Below, in pieces: positions 51,711 to 60,108 of a DNA stretch of 64,000 nucleotides. This DNA is from Candidatus Gastranaerophilales bacterium (lineage in GTDB: Bacteria > Cyanobacteriota > Vampirovibrionia > Gastranaerophilales > Gastranaerophilaceae), in the NCBI GenBank assembly GCA_944325625.1, contig CALVAP010000001.1:197649-261648 (forward strand), given 5' to 3'. Both the position numbers and the translations under genes were made by a program. A model generated the notes under the pieces. It was not told the DNA's origin. It was given only the letters and a program-made list of their open reading frames with translations, and made no database searches. Position 1 is the first letter of the stretch; every line of letters starts with the position of its first letter.

Positions 51711-53687
51711 TTATCCGATAAAGCATCCTGCCAGTAGCAAAATTAAAAATATCAGACCGTATTTTATGTAATCTTGCATGTTGCCGCTTTGAATTTTTTC
51801 AAATTTTGACAGAAACCATTCGTCAAATTTTACAAGCGGATTAATGAGGTAAGCCTCCTCTATATCGTCAATGTGAAGACTGAAGTGAGCACTTGTTGGA
51901 AAAAGCTTTTTAGGCTTTTCAATATCATATACTTTTTTAAAAAGTGGTCTAAGCATTGTCAAAAACGGATTTGCATAAGATGATGCACTGTATTGCATGC
52001 GATTATTAGGTCTGTCATAACCGCAACCCCAAGTTTGGTGCATTTCTATTTTTTGGTTGTTTAATTTTATTCTCATAATACAAATGCCTGCGCATACTAC
52101 CAAGAATACAAGCGCAATTATTGCAATTTGGTGCATAATTTCAACAGGTTCAGTACTTAATGTTATATGAACTCCGGTAAGTACGCTCGTAGGCTGGATT
52201 AGGAACGCAAATACATATTGGGGAAATACACCGATTAAAAGAGTAAGCGCAGCCAAAAAACTCATAGGAAGTATCATTGAAGCACCGGTATCACTATCGA
52301 CATGCTCGGCTGCTTCACTCCTTGGCATTCCTAAAAAGATTATGCTGAAAGCCTTTGTGAAACATAAAATTGCCATTGTTCCAACAAGTGCGAGACCCGC
52401 AATAGAAAACATAATTACCGTTAAAGCAAAAAAGCTGTTTATTGTAAGTCCCTTAAGCATTCCAAAGTATATAAGAAATTCACTTATAAAACCGTTAAAC
52501 GGTGGAAGACCGCAGATTGCGACAGAACCCACAAGAAATAAAACTGCGCTTATGGGCATTGATTTAATCAAACCTCCAAGTATTTCTATATTTCTGGTAT
52601 GGGTTTTAGTATAAACACTTCCGGCAGCAAGGAATAACAATTCTTTGAATATTGAGTGGTTTAATATGTGTAAGATACCTCCGGCAAATCCCAGAAGTGC
52701 AACAAGATTATTGCCGTAAGCCAATCCCAGCATTCCTGCGCCTATACCAATACCAATAATTCCAATATTTTCTATACTGTGATAAGCAAGAAGCCTTTTT
52801 AAATCATGTTGAGTAATTGCGTATAATACCCCATATAAAGCAGAGATAACAGAAATAATTAAAACACTGTAAGCAAGAGCTTTTGAAGGTGTTCCAATAA
52901 GATTTATTACTCTTAAAATTCCATAAATTCCGGTTTTTATCATAACTCCTGACATAATAGCACTTACATGGCTTGGTGCTGCCGGGTGTGCGTCAGGCAG
53001 CCAGTTGTGAAACGGGACAAAGCCTGCTTTTGTACCAAATCCGACAAAAGCAAGTGCAAAAACAATATTGGCAAGATATTGGTTATTGTGAAGAACTTGC
53101 GCAAAGTCGGAAAAATCAAAACTACCTGCATTTAATGCGCATAGAGCAAAAGCAATGATTATAAAAATTACGGAAATATGCATAAATACAAGGTATTTTA
53201 TTCCGGCTTTGAGTGTTTCTTTTTTTTCGCTTTCGAAAATAACCAAGAAGAAAGAGCTCAGCGACATAATTTCCCAACAGATTAAAAACATCAATGCATT
53301 ATCGCAAGTTACAACCAAAAGCATTGATGCAATTAGTGCAGGTAAAAATATTAAGTGGGAAGACAAGCTTTTTTCTTTTGCCATATAAGGTTTTAAGTAT
53401 CCATTTGAATATATAACCGAGGCTAGACTCATTATGCTTATTACAACTATGAAAAAAGCACTAAGCGGGTCTATTGTGAAATTAATTTCACCCAAAATAG
53501 GGTTAAAATTAAATACTCGGGTTAAATTTTCACCGTGATGTATAACGCTCAAGGCTGGTATAATAGAAAAGACAGAAGCAATTGTGACAAAAATACTCAA
53601 CGCTGATGTTTTTATCTTTTGAGGTAAAAATGCACAAATTATTCCGCCTAAAAATAGGATAGCTATTGCGATAAAGTAATTATTCAT
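51711..53687 (-). CDS. HyfB/HycC-like antiporter subunit (NuoL-related)
   Basis: A 658-residue antiporter-type subunit with about 16 helices. The signatures are CWEIMSLSSFFLVIFESE (TM5 Glu), GLVPFHNWLPDAHPAAPSHVSA-type sequence near 225-245, and DLKRLLAYHSIENIGIIGIG. The last 170 residues include a soluble tail before a final helix (GLIFLILLLAGCF). It is the first gene of the operon; GGTGGG precedes the ATG. Only two antiporter-like subunits (this and HyfF) are present, as in short Hyf/Ehr clusters. Confidence 0.9.
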   Translation of the reverse strand: MNNYFIAIAILFLGGIICAFLPQKIKTSALSIFVTIASVFSIIPALSVIHHGENLTRVFNFNPILGEINFTIDPLSAFFIVVISIMSLASVIYSNGYLKPYMAKEKSLSSHLIFLPALIASMLLVVTCDNALMFLICWEIMSLSSFFLVIFESEKKETLKAGIKYLVFMHISVIFIIIAFALCALNAGSFDFSDFAQVLHNNQYLANIVFALAFVGFGTKAGFVPFHNWLPDAHPAAPSHVSAIMSGVMIKTGIYGILRVINLIGTPSKALAYSVLIISVISALYGVLYAITQHDLKRLLAYHSIENIGIIGIGIGAGMLGLAYGNNLVALLGFAGGILHILNHSIFKELLFLAAGSVYTKTHTRNIEILGGLIKSMPISAVLFLVGSVAICGLPPFNGFISEFLIYFGMLKGLTINSFFALTVIMFSIAGLALVGTMAILCFTKAFSIIFLGMPRSEAAEHVDSDTGASMILPMSFLAALTLLIGVFPQYVFAFLIQPTSVLTGVHITLSTEPVEIMHQIAIIALVFLVVCAGICIMRIKLNNQKIEMHQTWGCGYDRPNNRMQYSASSYANPFLTMLRPLFKKVYDIEKPKKLFPTSAHFSLHIDDIEEAYLINPLVKFDEWFLSKFEKIQSGNMQDYIKYGLIFLILLLAGCFIG

Positions 53688-53926
53688 ATTCCCACCATAA
53701 AACTAATGATATACCGTTACAGTCAAAATTACTGCGGTTTATTTTCAACAGAAAAAAATATATTCCCCAATATAACTTCGGCTGAGTGTTATGAATTCTG
53801 TTTTATTCCTAACAAAAATCATTGTCAAGTGGTTAAATTTAGTTGAATAAAGATGTTTAGAGTTAGATGAAAAAATCGCTTGCAATTAAAATTTCACGTA
53901 CTACAATTTTTTCAGATTGTAAAATC

Positions 53927-53932
53927 TATAAT
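53927..53932 (+). promoter_or_regulatory. -10 element of the formate/nitrite transporter gene
   Basis: TATAAT, with a T-rich weak -35 about 16-17 bases upstream. It gives a leader of about 85-90 bases. Confidence 0.4.
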
Positions 53933-53970
53933 TGTTTAAAAGACATAGCCGAGTTGGAGATTAAATGAAT

Positions 53971-53990
53971 TCAAGCATATAAGTGCTTGA
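53971..53990 (+). repeat. Inverted repeat (hairpin) in the transporter 5' leader
   Basis: TCAAGCA and TGCTTGA form a perfect 7-bp stem with the six-base loop TATAAG. It ends 34 bases before the ATG. No T-run follows, so it is not a standard terminator; a regulator site or mRNA-stability element is possible. Confidence 0.45.
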
Positions 53991-54024
53991 TGGTTCAGCA
54001 TTAATAAACAAAAGGGGAAATAAA

Positions 54025-54891
54025 ATGACAACAACACAAACACAACACTTGGACACAAAGGACTGTATAGCCCCCAGCGGAGTAGCGCATGAGCTTACAG
54101 ACAGTGTAATGCCGGCTAAGGCAAATTTTAGGAAATCAAAAACCTTTGTACTGGCGATAGCGGCAGGTGCTCTAATAGCTTTCGGGGCACAAGTTTCGCT
54201 CACCGTTATGACAGGTTCTGAGAGCATCAGTTGGGGGTTTGCAAAACTTATAGGCGCTATGACATTTGCAACAGGGCTGATGATGGTTGTTTTGACGGGC
54301 GCAGAACTTTTTACAGGGAACGTTATGATGACTTTTTCGGTAATAGAGAGAAAGACAAGTTTTGCTAAGCTTCTTAGAAACTGGTCATTGGTTTATGTTG
54401 GAAACTTTGTTGGCTCGATGATATTAGCAGCATTGATATATTTTTCGGGAACTTCGCACAATTCGCATGAAGAGCTTGGTGTTATGGGATTGACCACTGC
54501 GTATACCAAGGTTAATCTTCCTTTAGTAGAGGCATTTACCAGAGGCATTCTTTGTAACTGGTTGGTTTGTCTTGCTATATGGATGGCATCTTCATCAAGG
54601 CATGTTATTGGAAAAATCTTCGCTATTTTCTTTCCAATAATGACTTTCGTCGCATCAGGGTATGAGCACAGTATTGCAAATATGTACTTTTTAACAAACG
54701 GATTATTTTTGAAGAATACTCCTGCGGTTGTTGCAGCATCAGGTTTTACACCCGAGCAGTTAGCAACATTGAGCGTAAAGAGTTGTATCTTGAATAACCT
54801 TATACCTGTTACATTAGGAAACCTTGTCGGAGCGTTAGTTTTTGTAGTTCTTCTTTTCTGGACTGCTTATTTGCGTGACGATAAAGAGTAA
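54025..54891 (+). CDS. focA: Formate/nitrite transporter family (FocA-like) channel
   Basis: A 288-residue, six-helix FNT family pentameric channel. The signatures are LTGAELFTGNVMM near 85-97, RGILCNWLVCLAIW, and GYEHSIANMYF with the pore His near 205-215. It moves formate or a similar monovalent anion (nitrite, hydrosulfide) across the inner membrane; the motifs favour formate. The frame is open to 53983, but AAAGGGG correctly spaced before the ATG at 54025 decides the start. It is divergent from the Ehr operon and followed by a strong terminator. Confidence 0.88.
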   Translation: MTTTQTQHLDTKDCIAPSGVAHELTDSVMPAKANFRKSKTFVLAIAAGALIAFGAQVSLTVMTGSESISWGFAKLIGAMTFATGLMMVVLTGAELFTGNVMMTFSVIERKTSFAKLLRNWSLVYVGNFVGSMILAALIYFSGTSHNSHEELGVMGLTTAYTKVNLPLVEAFTRGILCNWLVCLAIWMASSSRHVIGKIFAIFFPIMTFVASGYEHSIANMYFLTNGLFLKNTPAVVAASGFTPEQLATLSVKSCILNNLIPVTLGNLVGALVFVVLLFWTAYLRDDKE

Positions 54892-54906
54892 GTGAATAGA
54901 GAGCTT

Positions 54907-54939
54907 AAAGGCAGAAGTTTTGGCTTCTGCCTTTGTTTT
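54907..54939 (+). terminator. Terminator of the formate/nitrite transporter gene
   Basis: An 11-bp perfect stem AAAGGCAGAAG / CTTCTGCCTTT with a six-base loop, followed by GTTTT. It lies 16 bases after the stop codon and immediately before the porin start. Confidence 0.85.
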
Positions 54940-54949
54940 AAGAATTGTT

Positions 54950-56212
54950 GTGAAAAGAATATATCTTAAGTTATTAATATTGAGTTTAGGTTTTATATTA
55001 AGCGCCGGCTGTTCTGTAGAAGCGATTGAACAGGCGCAGGATGATGTCTACAAAGAGATTTATGATGATGTTATAGATTCTCAAATTTTATACGAAGAAC
55101 CTGTTTTATTGGAAACAGAAGCAACGCAAATAAGAATAGTTGATGAACCGATAACAGAAAATCAAACGCTAAGTTCAAGGTTTAAAGAACGTATCAAGAC
55201 CACTGCCCAAAATGTCTACGAGCTCCAGATAGAAAACACAAATGTTCCCTCAAGCCTATTGGAAGATACATTCACTTGGGATTTTGAAAAAGGTCCGGTA
55301 GAGAAGTTGCATGTTTGGGGTGTTTTACAGACAAACAGTAATTTTGAGTTTTATGAGGACGGAGATACAAACCAAAAATTCAAAGTTGGACTTATAAATA
55401 TGTTGTTTGATGGGAAGTTTAGAGGTGGAAATGAGGCGTTTAGGTTGATGTTAGACCCGACGCCGCAATCTCAGACTGGTTTTTGGCATATGTTTGTGCA
55501 AGATGCATATATTCAGACCAAAAGAATTCCGCATCATACGGTATTATTTGGTAATTCACGCCCCGGAGTCGGAATAGAGGGGGCTCAATCTCCTTATACA
55601 TTACCATTGATTAACCGTTCTCAAATTTCAAGACATTTTGCAAATGCAAGAAAAGCAGGTATTAGGGTTAAAGGGGATTATTCTCTTATAGAATATGATT
55701 TTGGCGGGTATAGCTCTGATACGTACTTTACGGAGTTTATGCCCGGAGTTGAGTTTAATGGCTGGGTAAATGCAAAACCATTGGGAAAAACAGATGGAAG
55801 ATATGGAAAAGTTGTTCTGGGCGGGGGGATAGCTACAGGACAAAGAAATTCATCAGATTTCTTTGTTGCAGGCGCAAATTTAGGATATGAATACAAAAAG
55901 TTCTGGATGCGAGCTGAATATGCTAATGCTGATGGTTCTAACGGGTCAACCGGGTTTTCTTCAAAGCAACGGGAAGGTTGGTACGTTACTTTGGGATATC
56001 ACCTTACAAAAAAACTGGAGTTAATTGCCAGATATGATGAATTTGACCCTGATAAAAAAATAAGCAACGATCATAGAAGAGAATACACAGCGGGCATTAA
56101 TTATTACATAAAGGGACAAGCATTAAAGCTTGTTTTAAACTATATATATGTCCAGACCCAAAATCAAAGCGATGCGCACCGTTTGCTTTTTGCGACACAA
56201 ATTGCACTGTAA
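54950..56212 (+). CDS. Outer membrane porin (OprO/OprP-like)
   Basis: About 420 residues. From GTG 54950 the N-terminus is KRIYLKLLILSLGFILSAGC, a signal peptide; the Cys could be lipidated, although the lipobox is imperfect. A polar linker of about 80 residues is followed by a beta-barrel with alternating strands and aromatic girdles (FWMRAEYANADG; GWYVTLGYHLTKKLELIARYDEFD). The end, LVLNYIYVQTQ...LLFATQIAL, resembles phosphate-selective porins O and P. The substrate is unknown. The frame is open to 54920, inside the upstream terminator, so that start is rejected. The ribosome site is weak. Confidence 0.75.
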   Translation: MKRIYLKLLILSLGFILSAGCSVEAIEQAQDDVYKEIYDDVIDSQILYEEPVLLETEATQIRIVDEPITENQTLSSRFKERIKTTAQNVYELQIENTNVPSSLLEDTFTWDFEKGPVEKLHVWGVLQTNSNFEFYEDGDTNQKFKVGLINMLFDGKFRGGNEAFRLMLDPTPQSQTGFWHMFVQDAYIQTKRIPHHTVLFGNSRPGVGIEGAQSPYTLPLINRSQISRHFANARKAGIRVKGDYSLIEYDFGGYSSDTYFTEFMPGVEFNGWVNAKPLGKTDGRYGKVVLGGGIATGQRNSSDFFVAGANLGYEYKKFWMRAEYANADGSNGSTGFSSKQREGWYVTLGYHLTKKLELIARYDEFDPDKKISNDHRREYTAGINYYIKGQALKLVLNYIYVQTQNQSDAHRLLFATQIAL

Positions 56213-56292
56213 AGGATATAAAACTTTACAATCACTGTTTATATTTTTAATTTTACTGTAATTTATATTAAGCGGATAGTTGGGGGTAATGT

Positions 56293-59200
56293 ATGAAAAA
56301 GTTTTTCAGAATATTATCAATAATAGTTTTAGTGATTTTGTTGGGGCTATATGGAGCATTTTTATTTGTAGTTCCAAAAGTGGTTAATCTTAATCAATAT
56401 AAGCCAATGATACAAAAATTGGTTAAAGAATATTCAAGATTGAATATTGATTTTTCTAAAGTTAAGGTATCGACGACTCCAACTTTGGGCGCGGGGGTTA
56501 AGGTTTATGATGTAGATGTAAAATTTGATGATGCGTCAGAACTCTTTAGTGCTGATAAGGTCACATTGAATATATCCTTACCATCATTGCTGGGGCTAAC
56601 TTTGCGTGTTTCAACAGCAGAAGTTTTGAATCCAAAGGTTAATTTGGATATTGTTGATGACAGGCAGTATAAGGTGGTTAAGCTTGTTGAAGATATAGCA
56701 AATTCGCAAAAACCTGCTTTTACAAAGGTTAATACGGCTCCTGCCTCTCAGGTCCCGTTTGACCCGTCTTGGATTAGGATTTTAGTACCGGCGTTTACGT
56801 TAAAGAATTATGAGTTATCGGTAAATGATATAAAAAACAAACAAAATATGGTATTAAGCGGAGATAAGATAGCGCTGGGCTATTACAACGGTAAGAAAGC
56901 AAAAGTTCAGGCAGACGCTGAGCTTTTGGTTGATGGACAATCCAAGATTAATGCGAATGTTTTGATTGATTCCTTTATACCTGAGTTTCAACCATCGCTG
57001 GATGAGGAGGACGACCCGACACAAAGGTTGGAAATCCCATTTGTAAATCCGATTAAGCTTTATAAAACGTATGATTTAAAAACGAATGTCAATGCTAAAG
57101 TAAAAGTAAGAGAAAAAAATAAAAGGTTATCTCTAAACGGTTTTGCTTATATTGATGACTTGACTATGAACCTTTCGGGATATCAATTGCCAAAAAGTTA
57201 TATGCATTATGGTTTTTGGGGACAAAAAGTCCAGTTGGACACGGATTTGTATATAACACCAAATCAACATATCCAAGCTCAAGGAGCAATTAATTATGGT
57301 AAACGATTACAAGCGGATATGAAAATTCTGACAACAAAAATAGGTTTTAATGAAGTAATTCTTTTGGCAAAATCTGTTTTGGATACTTTTGCGATACCAA
57401 ATAATCTTGAGAATATAAAAGCTCAAGGCTATTTCCAAATAGATACAGAATTTAATACAAATTTAAAGAAATTAAAGTCCCAAGGCTACATTTTGGTTAA
57501 GGACGGTGCACTTTTTAATAAAAAAGCCGGATTATTCATAAAAGATGGAAATGTTGATATTAGTCTTGATGATAATGCTTTTGATATTAAAAAGGCAGGA
57601 GTTTTGGTAAATGGAGTTGGGATTAATGCGCACGGAAAAATAACCCAAGATGCGGTTTCTGATTTGCAATTGAAAACAAAAGGGTTGTCGTTGAGGGAGC
57701 TTTATAGTGTATTTGCGCCAAGAAAGTTGAAATCTCAATTTGAGGTAAAATCAGGACTTTTATCTTTGGATGCCAGAATTCAAGGTGAACTAAAACAAGC
57801 ATCAGCAGAAATAAATGCAGGATTAAAGAATTTTTCTATGGCAGAATCTAAGAATGCTTTTGTTTTATCAAATGAGGATTTGGCTATAAAAATCAATGCA
57901 CATTCACCGTCATTAGAGGGCGTAATAGCTAATAAAAGCTTTAGGATAAATATTCCGTCTACATCATCATCGGTGTATTTTCCCTATGTAGCGGTAAATC
58001 TTGATGAGAATAATATAACTATTCCTCGTTCGGGACTAAAATTCAATAACTCATCGGTAATAAACTTTGACGGTAATATCTTCGATTATATGAAAAATCC
58101 GAATATAGATTTTAATGTAGACGGCAGAGTGGCGTCCAATGATCTTAAAATGTTTGTTGGAAAAGAAATATCAGGATTTATTGACGGAAAAGGCGCAATG
58201 CCGCTAAAAGCTCAAGTTAAAGGACCGTTAAATAAGCTTTCAATAATCCTCCAGTTAATGACGGACGGTACAAATTACTTTACCCCGATAAATTTTGATC
58301 AATTGAGAGGGAAACAGAACATAATACAATTTAATGCAGATTATAAAGGAAACAGGATAAAGATTAAGGATACAGGAATATATACAAAAACCCCAAGTGT
58401 TGAGTTCGGTGATGATTTGGCAATGAATATTGCTGGTGCGACGCCGGTTGTTTATCTTTCATCAACGATAACAAGACTTGATTTTGAACCGTATATCAAT
58501 TTATTAAGAATATCAATTCCAAAGAGTTTGACCGGTGATATTTATGCTTTGAAAAATTCTAAGTTTAAACTTGATAAAACAATGTTTTTTGCATTTGGTG
58601 AAGCGATAAATCCAAGGTTAAGAGGCGTGTTGCAAATTCATAATCTCTCCATGCCTGAATTATTTACTGCAGTAGAAGAAATAAGATTGGATTTGAGAGC
58701 CAGAAGGTTGATGTTTAATGTTACGGGAGCTCTTGTCAATGATTCTGATTTTAACATTGACGGAAGTGTTAACTTAAATGCCTTACCGCTGATTGTTATA
58801 CCGGAATTAAATGTCATTTCAGAAAGGATAGATGTAAATAAACTTTTGTTAGTAAGTGAGGCTGCGACAAAATTGTTATCATCTCAGCAGGCTTCGAATT
58901 CGCAGTCAGGCAATTCTTCAAATGTAGAAATACCTGTTGTTGTTCAAAACGGAAGAATCGATTTTAAAAAGATTATAGCTCCGCCAATAGAGGCAACAAA
59001 TACGCGTGGTAGAATTTGGCTTCGCGATAACATATTCCATTTGGATAATCTTCGCACATCTGCTCTTGGGGGTAGTGTCAATGGCAGTGTTAATATGAAC
59101 CTTGTTAATTCATTGCTAGGAGTAAAAGTGCATGGTGAAAATTTTGATGTAAAAAATGCACTTTTGGTGCTTGCCAATATGAAAGATGCCTTAGAAGGTG

Positions 59201-60045
59201 TTGCATCGTTTGATACGGACATCACACTAGATGCTGCAGCAGCGACTCAGGCTCAGCAAATGAAGTCTATTAAAGGAAGTGTTGATTTTGAAATAAGAAA
59301 AGGACAGCTTGGACCATTTGGTAGAATTGAAAATCTTATACTTGCAGAGAATATAAGAAACTCTAAATTCTTTGAAACAGCTATAGGGTCTGTCATAAAC
59401 TCTATTACAACTATCGAGACCTCACATTTTAATGTTATGAATGGTCATTTAACATTCTCAGACGGTGTTGTTAAGATAAATCCTATAACAACAGTTGGAG
59501 ATGTATTATGTTTGTATATTGCAGGCGATATGAATCTTTTGACGAACGATGCAGATATGAAGCTAAGGGCAAGAATGGGTTCGCAGTTGTTTAACATGCT
59601 TGGACCTTTGGCAGCAATAAATCCTGTTAATCTTGTAAAAGTTACGCCCGGACTTAATGTTATGGCTGCTCAGGCGTTTCAATTCTTCTGTGAACCTGTT
59701 ACGTTGGAAGAAATGAATTTGTTGCCTGATTTCAATGATGAGTTCTCGGCAATGAGTACAACAAAATTTCAAGTTGTTCTCAAGGGAAATATGGAAAAAC
59801 CGCTCTCTATGATTAAGTCATTCAAGTGGCTGGCATTAGACAGTGAAATTGCGGCAGCAGAAACATTTGTAAGTTCTTTGCCGGATCCTACTATAGTTGA
59901 AAATCCGCAAAATGCAACTTATGAAGAAATTATGGCGGCTAAAGCAGAACAAGAAGCCTTGCAGGCTAAAGAAGATGCCAAACTTATTAATAGAGTTAAA
60001 CGTTTATTTAAGCTTGGAAAATATAAGGAGCAAAGTGAAGAGTAA
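56293..60045 (+). CDS. AsmA-family protein (second, larger copy)
   Basis: 1250 residues. An N-terminal anchor (FFRILSIIVLVILLGLYGAFLF) is followed by the AsmA N-terminal pattern (VNLNQYKPMIQKLVKEYS; VKVSTTPTLGAGVKVYDV). A very long repetitive beta-rich periplasmic region and a C-terminal AsmA_2 domain follow (SIKGSVDFEIRKGQLGPFG; DMKLRARMGSQLFNMLGP). The final 50 residues are charged. It belongs to the AsmA/TamB/YhdP group, linked to phospholipid transport to, and assembly of, the outer membrane. GGGGG precedes the ATG. It lies between the porin gene and pgi. Confidence 0.85.
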   Translation: MKKFFRILSIIVLVILLGLYGAFLFVVPKVVNLNQYKPMIQKLVKEYSRLNIDFSKVKVSTTPTLGAGVKVYDVDVKFDDASELFSADKVTLNISLPSLLGLTLRVSTAEVLNPKVNLDIVDDRQYKVVKLVEDIANSQKPAFTKVNTAPASQVPFDPSWIRILVPAFTLKNYELSVNDIKNKQNMVLSGDKIALGYYNGKKAKVQADAELLVDGQSKINANVLIDSFIPEFQPSLDEEDDPTQRLEIPFVNPIKLYKTYDLKTNVNAKVKVREKNKRLSLNGFAYIDDLTMNLSGYQLPKSYMHYGFWGQKVQLDTDLYITPNQHIQAQGAINYGKRLQADMKILTTKIGFNEVILLAKSVLDTFAIPNNLENIKAQGYFQIDTEFNTNLKKLKSQGYILVKDGALFNKKAGLFIKDGNVDISLDDNAFDIKKAGVLVNGVGINAHGKITQDAVSDLQLKTKGLSLRELYSVFAPRKLKSQFEVKSGLLSLDARIQGELKQASAEINAGLKNFSMAESKNAFVLSNEDLAIKINAHSPSLEGVIANKSFRINIPSTSSSVYFPYVAVNLDENNITIPRSGLKFNNSSVINFDGNIFDYMKNPNIDFNVDGRVASNDLKMFVGKEISGFIDGKGAMPLKAQVKGPLNKLSIILQLMTDGTNYFTPINFDQLRGKQNIIQFNADYKGNRIKIKDTGIYTKTPSVEFGDDLAMNIAGATPVVYLSSTITRLDFEPYINLLRISIPKSLTGDIYALKNSKFKLDKTMFFAFGEAINPRLRGVLQIHNLSMPELFTAVEEIRLDLRARRLMFNVTGALVNDSDFNIDGSVNLNALPLIVIPELNVISERIDVNKLLLVSEAATKLLSSQQASNSQSGNSSNVEIPVVVQNGRIDFKKIIAPPIEATNTRGRIWLRDNIFHLDNLRTSALGGSVNGSVNMNLVNSLLGVKVHGENFDVKNALLVLANMKDALEGVASFDTDITLDAAAATQAQQMKSIKGSVDFEIRKGQLGPFGRIENLILAENIRNSKFFETAIGSVINSITTIETSHFNVMNGHLTFSDGVVKINPITTVGDVLCLYIAGDMNLLTNDADMKLRARMGSQLFNMLGPLAAINPVNLVKVTPGLNVMAAQAFQFFCEPVTLEEMNLLPDFNDEFSAMSTTKFQVVLKGNMEKPLSMIKSFKWLALDSEIAAAETFVSSLPDPTIVENPQNATYEEIMAAKAEQEALQAKEDAKLINRVKRLFKLGKYKEQSEE

Positions 60046-60108
60046 AAATTATTTATTCTTTTGCTAAAATATTATTGTAAATATTAAGAGTAAATGAGGT
60101 AATTATTT

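Larger units (their letters stand above)
53688..54024. other. Intergenic region between the Ehr operon and the formate-family transporter
   Basis: An AT-rich region of 337 bases carrying divergent transcription signals and no ORF of note. For the minus strand, TTGACT lies about 35 bases before the HyfB start region with a poor TTTTAT -10. For the plus strand, TATAAT is at 53927-53932 with a weak -35. The predicted transporter leader of about 85 bases contains a perfect 7-bp hairpin (53971-53990). No known riboswitch was recognised. Confidence 0.4.

Noticed and set aside
47213-53687. Functional formate hydrogenlyase or NiFe hydrogenase 4
   Set aside because: The large subunit lacks two of the four metal-binding Cys residues, and neither a formate dehydrogenase nor maturation genes are in the window.
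54920-54949. Ten extra N-terminal residues on the porin
   Set aside because: They would be encoded by the terminator hairpin of the preceding gene and would put a hydrophobic stretch before the proper signal peptide.
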